Assembly: GCF_003426735.1 (NCBI RefSeq)
Contig: NZ_QVON01000015.1
Location: 1 to 38,480, forward strand
DNA: 38,480 bases
Source: Arenibacter sp. P308M17
Lineage (GTDB): Bacteria > Bacteroidota > Bacteroidia > Flavobacteriales > Flavobacteriaceae
Reading direction: 5' to 3'
Below, in pieces: positions 33,746 through 38,480 of this stretch. Position 1 is the first letter of the stretch. The number at the start of each line of letters is the position of its first letter. The translations under genes were made by a program, and so were the position numbers. The notes beneath the pieces were generated by a model, which searched no databases, was not told the origin of the DNA, and saw only the letters and a program-made list of their open reading frames with translations.

Positions 33746-34171
33746 TACTTTTTCCAGTCTATCGAAATTTTCTTCATTTTTTGGTAAGGCGTAAGGTCGG
33801 ATTTTGTTGCATTCTTCAACAGTTTTGAAAACCATTCGAAATGAAATTCGAGTTTTAGTACCATCCATTTTTTCAAAGGCAATTTCCATATCGAATAACG
33901 GTTGCGAAATTCTTTTCCAACTTATAAACTCGTTCGGCTTAATAATTTCAAAGACGGACGAATTCTCATAGTTGCCTTTTTCAGGCCCATGCATAGTCAA
34001 AATCCATTTTCCACCCGGTTTTAGGTCAAATTCATGAATGGTGTTTGTAAATCCATTTGGTCCCCACCAATTTTTAAGAAGGGAAGGATCAGCAAAGGCC
34101 TTGTATACTTTCTTTAAAGGAAAGTTTAAAATTCTAGTACTGAAAATTTCAAGATCGGATGGTGCATTCAT
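33731..34171 (-). CDS. SRPBCC (AHSA1-like) protein, copy 2
   Basis: The 146-residue protein shows the AHSA1 pattern: STRILNFPLKKVYKAFADPSLLKNWWGPNGFTNTI, FDLKPGGKWILTMHGP and the ERLEKV-like tail (FDRLEKVIEN). It is related to the SRPBCC at 31164 in fold only (low identity by eye). Such genes often sit beside transcription factors and VOC or DHFR-like genes. It is transcribed 96 bp downstream of the second RibD-C-like gene, on the same strand. Function unknown. Confidence 0.93.
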   Translation of the reverse strand: MNAPSDLEIFSTRILNFPLKKVYKAFADPSLLKNWWGPNGFTNTIHEFDLKPGGKWILTMHGPEKGNYENSSVFEIIKPNEFISWKRISQPLFDMEIAFEKMDGTKTRISFRMVFKTVEECNKIRPYALPKNEENFDRLEKVIENM

Positions 34172-34267
34172 TTTTTTTCATTCTTACTTTTCTATTTTAT
34201 ACAGAACTTACTCAATGGTTATGGTTTATTTCATGACAGCCATTGTTGACGGTTCATTGTTTTGTGG

Positions 34268-34819
34268 TTATTCTTTTCTCGGTTCATAATACAGGATTAC
34301 AGCTCCTCCCGTAAAGGTTTTGGTCTTAAGGAGTTTAAAAATAATCCTTTCGTTTATGTCCTCAAACAATGTCGAACCTTTTCCTTCCACCATTGGATAA
34401 ATACAAAGTTGGAATTCATCGATCAGGTTAAGATTAATTAGTTGAATAATTAGACTGCGACTGCCAACAAAAATATCTTTGCCTGATTGTTGTTTCAATC
34501 CCAAAACCTCATCTTTTAATCCGCGTTGTGCTATGGTTGAACTTTTCCAATTTATACTTTTAAGTGTACGGGAGAAAACAATTTTTGGAATTTTGTCAAG
34601 AGACAAGGCAAAGTCGTTCATTGTTTTTTCTTCGGAAGGATTTTCTAAAAACGTTCGCCAAAATTCCATAAGTTGATAGGTTGTTCTACCATAAAGAATT
34701 GCGTATCCTTGTCCCAACAATGCTGTATAATGCCGATGTATTTCTTCATCTGGAATTCCCGCTGTATGGTCGTAAATTCCGTCAAGTGTCATATTGAGTG
34801 CTGCAATTACTTTTCCCAT
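34268..34819 (-). CDS. RibD-C/dihydrofolate-reductase-like protein, copy 1
   Basis: The 183-residue protein begins GKVIAALNMTLDGIYDHTAG and has ILYGRTTYQLMEFWRTF, the FSRTLKSINW block and the KDIFVGSRSLIIQLINLNLIDEFQLCIYPMVEGKG signature of RibD C-terminal/DHFR-fold proteins. The fold binds NADPH, but in this branch the reaction is unknown (annotated as dihydrofolate reductase family). It starts 1 bp after the stop of the small ORF, so it is the third gene of a tight operon. Confidence 0.93.
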   Translation of the reverse strand: MGKVIAALNMTLDGIYDHTAGIPDEEIHRHYTALLGQGYAILYGRTTYQLMEFWRTFLENPSEEKTMNDFALSLDKIPKIVFSRTLKSINWKSSTIAQRGLKDEVLGLKQQSGKDIFVGSRSLIIQLINLNLIDEFQLCIYPMVEGKGSTLFEDINERIIFKLLKTKTFTGGAVILYYEPRKE

Positions 34820-34820
34820 T

Positions 34821-35024
34821 TCATTTCATTTTATAATTCTGTTTGAATGTCGGCCCTTCTTCTATTAGTGATTTTCCAAAAACATCTAGTGACGCTTTTC
34901 CTCTACCGAGCAGATTTAAAATTGCATTTTCCAAATATTCGGATAATTCCTGAATTGTTTCTTTTTTATGATAACCTAGCGTATTGCTCAACTTGGCTAA
35001 AACCCCTGAAGCAGGTTCTTTCAT
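34821..35024 (-). CDS. Small hypothetical protein (67 aa)
   Basis: The 67-residue ORF (starts MKEPASGVLAKLSNTLGYHK) lies between two RibD-C-like genes. Its ATG overlaps the stop of the upstream gene (ATGA, 35021-35024) and its stop is 1 bp from the next start, strong evidence of translation in an operon. It looks helical (ELSEYLENAILNLLGRGKASLDVF) with a Ser/Lys-rich tail. I do not recognise a family. It could be a structural or regulatory companion of the enzymes on either side. Confidence 0.75.
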   Translation of the reverse strand: MKEPASGVLAKLSNTLGYHKKETIQELSEYLENAILNLLGRGKASLDVFGKSLIEEGPTFKQNYKMK

Positions 35025-35680
35025 TTTTTTATCAATTTATATCTCAAGTGTGTAGTGAGCCCAGATGGTATTACTTCTGCAATTTGAATGTCATATATGT
35101 CTTTGTCAATGCCGTCAAACAGTCGGATTCCACCTCCTAGAAAAACTGGGGCGAGGTGTATGAAAAATTCATCCACCAGCCCCGCATTGAGAAATTGTTG
35201 AATAGTATTGGCGCCACCCTGAATTCTAATGTCTTTTCCCTGAGCTGATTGTTTTGCTTTTTCCAATGCACTTTCTATTCCGTCATTGATGAAATAAAAA
35301 GTTGTTGTTCCCTTTTGGAACCAGGGTTCGCGTTTTTCATGGGTCAACACATAAACGTCCGCTTCGTATAAATCTTCTGCCCAAACGACTTCCCCTTCTT
35401 CAAACATTCGCTTTCCCATAATATAAGAGCCGGTTCGTTCAAACACATCATCAATTAATTTACTGTCCGCACCGTATTCTTCACCACCTTCCATTTTGAT
35501 GTGTTTCCAAAATGCTTTTTGCTTAAACATCCATTGGTGCAGTTTTCCTGAAACGCCACCCATTGGATTGTCCGGACCTCTGTGGTCTCCTGCAAAAAAG
35601 CCGTCCAGAGAAATTCCACTGTCAAATATGATTTTGCCCATTTTTACCATTATTGGTTTATAATCTGCCGTGTCGTTCAT
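35021..35680 (-). CDS. RibD-C/dihydrofolate-reductase-like protein, copy 2
   Basis: The frame is 219 residues; the core likely starts at MGKIIFDSGISLDGFFAG (Met14, 35641), with Met1 and Met11 as alternatives. It continues GSYIMGKRMFEEGE and VYVLTHEKREPWFQKGTTTF. The signature RIQGGANTIQQFLNAGLVDEFFIHLAPVFLGGGIRLFD then closes the DHFR-fold domain. Compared with its neighbour it has a longer loop region (RGPDNPMGGVSGKLHQW). NADPH-dependent reduction is the family expectation; substrate unknown. It overlaps the small ORF by 4 bp. Confidence 0.93.
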   Translation of the reverse strand: MNDTADYKPIMVKMGKIIFDSGISLDGFFAGDHRGPDNPMGGVSGKLHQWMFKQKAFWKHIKMEGGEEYGADSKLIDDVFERTGSYIMGKRMFEEGEVVWAEDLYEADVYVLTHEKREPWFQKGTTTFYFINDGIESALEKAKQSAQGKDIRIQGGANTIQQFLNAGLVDEFFIHLAPVFLGGGIRLFDGIDKDIYDIQIAEVIPSGLTTHLRYKLIKK

Positions 35681-35888
35681 TCAATAACCTCCAAGTGTTT
35701 CGTTTGGCCTTAAATTACTGTTTTATATGCGTTCATTTTTCAATTTTGAATCGACTTTAGCAATTCAGGGTGGATTCGGACGTAGTCGAATCCGCCGTAA
35801 TTGCGGTTGTACATTGTGCCTGTTGCACAAGTTAGGAAAAATTAATATTGGCTTAATATAAAAAGAGGGCGATTTTGTTTCTTAATAT

Positions 35889-36824
35889 ATGCAAGGAACA
35901 AAGACATATCAAGAAAAGCTGTTCAACCTATTTCAACTAAGTGCTCGGGTTTTCAAGAACAATTAATATAGGCAATCAAAAACCGTTCTTCCACTGGATT
36001 ATTTGTATTCAGAGACCAAAAAAATGCCTTTCAAGGCCAGAAAGCTCAATTACCTTAGTCAACTTACCGTGGACACCTCCAACCATGTGATCACCGATAT
36101 CAAAGCCTATCATGCGGACGGGAAGGATAATCAACAACTACCAGACATCGTAAAACGGGTCAAACTCAGATTATGGGAATCGGGTCTGCTTTGGGAAAAC
36201 TGTGTGGCGGATACGGGCTATAGCAGTGGGGAGAATTATGCACTGTTGGAACAAAGGGGACTTAAAAGTTTTATCCCGCCCCATGGCACCTATAAGGGCG
36301 GACCAGAGGGATTTACATATATAGAAGAGGGAAACTATTGGTTGTGCCCCCAAAGTAAAAAAGTAATCTTTAGAAAACAAAAGCTGGAAAAGGGCACTTT
36401 AAGGGATAATTATTTTACCAAGAGAAGCGATTGCTAGGGATGCCCGATAAAGATCCAATGCATAGGCAAGAGCCGTGAAAAGCGTATCAATATAACAGCT
36501 TACAGGGAAGAGTACGAGCGGAACAATACAAGGGTCCGCAGCCCACAGGGTTCTTTTATGAAAGGCAAACGGCAAAGCACCGTAGAACCTGTCTTTGGAA
36601 CCCTCACCCAGTTCATGGGGCTGAGAAAAATCAATACCATAGGGATTGGTCAGGCCAACAAGGTAATGCACCTCGCTGCGATTGCCTACAACCTCAAAAA
36701 GTATCTGAAATTCACGCAAAAACAAGTAAAAAGCGGAGCAGGAATGCTCGACTTGTTTTTTACACTGAAAAACAGACTGACAGCAGTCGATAAATCCGTT
36801 TTAGCAGATATGAATTTGGTCTAA
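35889..36824 (+). pseudogene. IS1182 transposase with two in-frame stops and internal deletion
   Basis: Reading in one frame from ATG 35889 gives MQGTKTYQEKLFNLFQLSAR, then FKNN and a TAA at codon 26 (35964-35966), then LPLDYLYSETKK. It joins directly to MPFKARKLNYLSQLTVD, so about 200 residues, including the first catalytic Asp, are missing. The frame continues through ADTGYSSGENYALLEQRGLKSFIPPHGTY to SDC, TAG (36435-36437, expected Lys of a CKGCP zinc-like motif), then RSPQGSFMKGKRQSTVEPVFGTLTQFM and a normal family C-terminus. All pieces share one frame, so the decay is by substitutions and an in-frame deletion. Confidence 0.92.
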
Positions 36825-36834
36825 ATCCAGGTAA

Positions 36835-36870
36835 TCAAAAAAAGAAAAACCGCTTAGAGCGGCTTATTTG
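36835..36870 (-). terminator. Hairpin terminator at IS right end
   Basis: CCGCT (36850-36854) pairs with AGCGG (36858-36862) around TAG. On the minus strand the stem is followed by TTTTTCTTTTTTT, a strong intrinsic terminator that would end transcription arriving from the DUF6933 gene. It lies just inside the IS end. Confidence 0.75.
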
Positions 36871-36930
36871 AGTCGGTAATTTTACGTTTTACAGGCTTGT
36901 GCAACGGTTACCGGTGTTCTACACCGTTTT

Positions 36931-37458
36931 TTATTCCGTCAATAATTTTTCCATTTCTTTAATGGAATTCGTGTAATCCGACATTTTTCGTCCTTTCCCG
37001 ATATGGATGGGAGTTGTATTTATTCTGTTTGTCAAATTTTTTATCGGCATATTTTCCAAGTCCTCGAATTCGTATTTCCACCAATCCAAATCTTGCAATC
37101 TGTGATTTTGAAATCCAGTCGTTATTCGGTCGTTATCGGTGGGCAGGAAGTCCAATTTACCAATTATTGAGTCCACATTATTAAAGTCCGTTATAATTCC
37201 GTCGTAGATAAGCTGTCCGTAAAACGATTCTTTAAAAATCGATTCAATGTTTTTCAAGTCCGCCGATTTTATGTCTGTCAGTATTACGTTGTATTTGGTC
37301 GGTCCGTTTGTGAGCAACCAACATTTTTTCCTGACCACGTAGAAAACCGTTGCGTTCCATTTTCCAAGTTTTCCGGAATCGCGGTTTTGGTCGGTCGAGA
37401 TTAGTTTCTTTACCAACTTTTCTAGTTTTTTTGTGGTATGGATTTTAGTTCGATTCAA
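36931..37458 (-). CDS. DUF6933-like protein
   Basis: The 175-residue protein has KLGKWNATVFYVVRKKCWLLTNGPTKYNVILTDIKSADLKNIESIF, which fits the DUF6933 pattern of an antiparallel sheet with a conserved Cys and a T/S-rich loop. The rest (IDNVDSIIG region and ...GKGRKMSDYTNSIKE) is less conserved. DUF6933 proteins are small, of unknown function, and scattered among accessory genes. Here it stands next to a decayed IS and a toxin-antitoxin pair, suggesting a mobile past. The terminator at 36835 serves it. The 144-bp gap to the toxin holds no gene. Confidence 0.7.
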   Translation of the reverse strand: MNRTKIHTTKKLEKLVKKLISTDQNRDSGKLGKWNATVFYVVRKKCWLLTNGPTKYNVILTDIKSADLKNIESIFKESFYGQLIYDGIITDFNNVDSIIGKLDFLPTDNDRITTGFQNHRLQDLDWWKYEFEDLENMPIKNLTNRINTTPIHIGKGRKMSDYTNSIKEMEKLLTE

Positions 37459-37602
37459 ATGGTGTAGAACGTTTAGGCTATGATTTCGGTCCGGGAAATC
37501 CGTTGGGATTTTCAGGATCGGAATAGTGCCAGTTTAAAAGTAATTAATTTTATCTTTTGATAGGGGGCAGGACTGAATTATAGCCATTGTTGTGCTTTCG
37601 TA

Positions 37603-37911
37603 TTATTTCTTCAACTGCTTTTTAATTTTTTGGGGATCCTGTCTTGTATCGAAAAGTGTGATTATTTCTATTTCCTCTGTTTTGAAATTAATTCGGTAGA
37701 AAAAAGTGGTTTGTTTTGTAACTACACATTTGTAGATGCCTCCGAATTCGTTCGATTTTGTACAACTTTCGGGTTGAATCGATATTTGTTTGATTTTATT
37801 GGTCAATTTGGCCAAAAAGTCCATTTTGACTTTGTAGCTCCAGTTCTCCAATAAATGGCGTGTAATCTTTTTAAGTTTGGATTCGGCAAGTTCGGACAGA
37901 AAAACCTCCAC
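37603..37911 (-). CDS. RelE/ParE-family toxin
   Basis: The 102-residue protein has the ParE/RelE shape: VFLSELAESKLKKITRHLLENW, then the conserved YKCVVTKQTTFFYRINFKTEEIEIITLFDTRQDPQKIKK. The family inhibits gyrase or cleaves mRNA at the ribosome. It starts at a GTG (37909-37911) that overlaps the TAG stop of the antitoxin by one base (TAGTG), the classic coupled layout. Its antitoxin is directly upstream. Activity is untested here. Confidence 0.9.
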   Translation of the reverse strand: MEVFLSELAESKLKKITRHLLENWSYKVKMDFLAKLTNKIKQISIQPESCTKSNEFGGIYKCVVTKQTTFFYRINFKTEEIEIITLFDTRQDPQKIKKQLKK

Positions 37912-38129
37912 TAAGAGATCTTTTTAATCACATCCTTGAAAGATACTTTTTTCCCCTTGTCCAACTGTTCGATTCCTTTTTTAATCTCGGCTTGTTCATT
38001 GGCGCTCAATTCGTTCCAAAAATCCGATTTTTCATTATTTATAAAATCCGTCACTTTTTTAATAAATCTATCGTTGTCGATATTCAATATTATCTTGACG
38101 AGCTCTATTTTTGATGTTTCGATATCCAT
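37911..38129 (-). CDS. Antitoxin of the RelE/ParE pair
   Basis: I start at MDIETSKIELVKIILNIDN (38129); the frame extends to 38192. The 72-residue protein is helix-rich, with DRFIKKVTDFINNEKSDFWNELSANEQAEIKKGIEQLDKGKKVSFKDVIKKI. This is the pattern of the addiction-module antitoxins paired with RelE/ParE toxins, with a C-terminal toxin-binding tail. It overlaps the toxin start by one base. The N-terminal part (about 1-20) is too short to identify a DNA-binding fold by eye. Confidence 0.85.
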   Translation of the reverse strand: MDIETSKIELVKIILNIDNDRFIKKVTDFINNEKSDFWNELSANEQAEIKKGIEQLDKGKKVSFKDVIKKIS

Positions 38130-38192
38130 TTCAATTCTTTTTCTCAAATTTACTAAAAATTCCCTTTCAGGACGAATTTTGGCATGAAGCAC

Positions 38193-38480
38193 ATCGGTTT
38201 AGTATATGGCAAGTAGGGCAGGCAAGGAAACTTTTCGTTTCCGTCTGCGCTCGTAGCCAAAGCTTTTTGTTTTGTAATTATTTTCATTTTTTAATTGCCA
38301 AATCCAAAAGATTTGGCGGACTTAGTAAATACTCCCAAGCCAATAAATTTAGCATATTATGCCCAATTTGCTATAGGTGTTGTTGAACGAATCCTCCCTA
38401 CCGGTCGGAAGCTTTGTCGTGTTCAAAATACGTTTTACTTAAATTTATGCAATCTTAAAAAACAATGTAATGTATAAAAA
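38193..38480. other. Right-edge intergenic DNA with two hairpins
   Basis: No gene is supported here. GGAAAC/GTTTCC (38226-38242, loop TTTTC) and GCCAAATC/GATTTGGC (38297-38317, loop CAAAA) are perfect short inverted repeats that may be the promoter-proximal or terminator elements of the next unit. The rest is unremarkable and may continue beyond the window. Confidence 0.5.

Larger units (their letters stand above)
35822..36905 (+). mobile_element. Decayed IS1182-family insertion sequence
   Basis: The ends GTTGCACAAG (35822-35831) and CTTGTGCAAC (36896-36905) are perfect inverted repeats. The element carries a degenerate IS1182 transposase (see the pseudogene). It is about 1.08 kb, while a complete member would be clearly longer because some 200 transposase codons are missing. 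I see no clear target duplication. It separates the metabolic cluster from the DUF6933 and toxin-antitoxin genes. Confidence 0.88.

Noticed and set aside
37911..38192. Longer antitoxin start at 38192
   Set aside because: The extra leader is not like the family; the Met at 38129 gives a normal 72-residue antitoxin.
1..38480. tRNA, rRNA or a replication origin
   Set aside because: I did not find a plausible cloverleaf, rRNA segment or DnaA-box cluster by reading. A covariance-model search would settle it.

Overview
The window looks like chromosomal DNA from a marine-type member of the Bacteroidota, most likely Flavobacteriaceae (an Arenibacter, Maribacter or Zobellia-like relative). This is an inference from gene content: a DUF4494 protein, an SDR-type threonine dehydrogenase, an IS1182 transposase of the Bacteroidetes type, Tat-exported Gfo/Idh/MocA enzymes, TAnnTTTG-like promoter boxes, and no clear Shine-Dalgarno sequences. 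I see no rRNA, tRNA or CRISPR array and no SusC/SusD pair.

Left part (1-9 kb) and 15-28 kb: genes for exported carbohydrate or polyol chemistry. They include a lipoprotein fusing a sorbosone-dehydrogenase-like propeller, a PKD domain, cytochrome c and a C-terminal carbohydrate-binding-like domain; a polysaccharide deacetylase; two Tat-exported Gfo/Idh/MocA oxidoreductases; a GH10-like lipoprotein; a His-rich NHL-like propeller; an exported SAM methyltransferase followed by a DUF1080 remnant; a CE7-like esterase; a cytoplasmic GH63/MGH1-like glucosidase; a Tat-exported alpha/beta hydrolase; and an orphan membrane histidine kinase. Most are monocistronic or loosely spaced on the minus strand. 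They resemble the oxidative (3-keto-sugar/DUF1080) type of catabolism rather than a classical SusCD polysaccharide-utilisation locus.

Middle (9-14.7 kb): a decayed YiaK/Ldh_2-type dehydrogenase, a DUF486 membrane protein, a D-2-hydroxyacid dehydrogenase, then an Lrp/AsnC regulator divergent from a threonine dehydrogenase and glycine C-acetyltransferase pair. That pair is the threonine to glycine plus acetyl-CoA pathway.

Right part (28-35.7 kb): a cluster of small proteins, with DUF2200, three VOC proteins, DoxX, two SRPBCC/AHSA1 proteins, a GlxA-type AraC regulator, an MBL-fold hydrolase and two RibD-C/DHFR-like proteins flanking a small unknown ORF. It has the look of a detoxification or stress island. 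The end (35.8-38.5 kb) holds a decayed IS1182 copy, a DUF6933 protein and a RelE/ParE toxin-antitoxin pair.

The intergenic DNA is rich in repeats. There are five arrays with a 7-bp period and a shared consensus close to GCNRTWA, GC-rich REP-like palindromes including an inverted doublet, a two-copy dispersed repeat of about 200-250 bp carrying a 10-bp-arm palindrome, and a 164-bp MITE-like element whose terminus recurs alone directly after the GlxA-type regulator. The two coding-sequence wrecks (Ldh_2 and IS1182) stay in one reading frame despite stops and large internal deletions.
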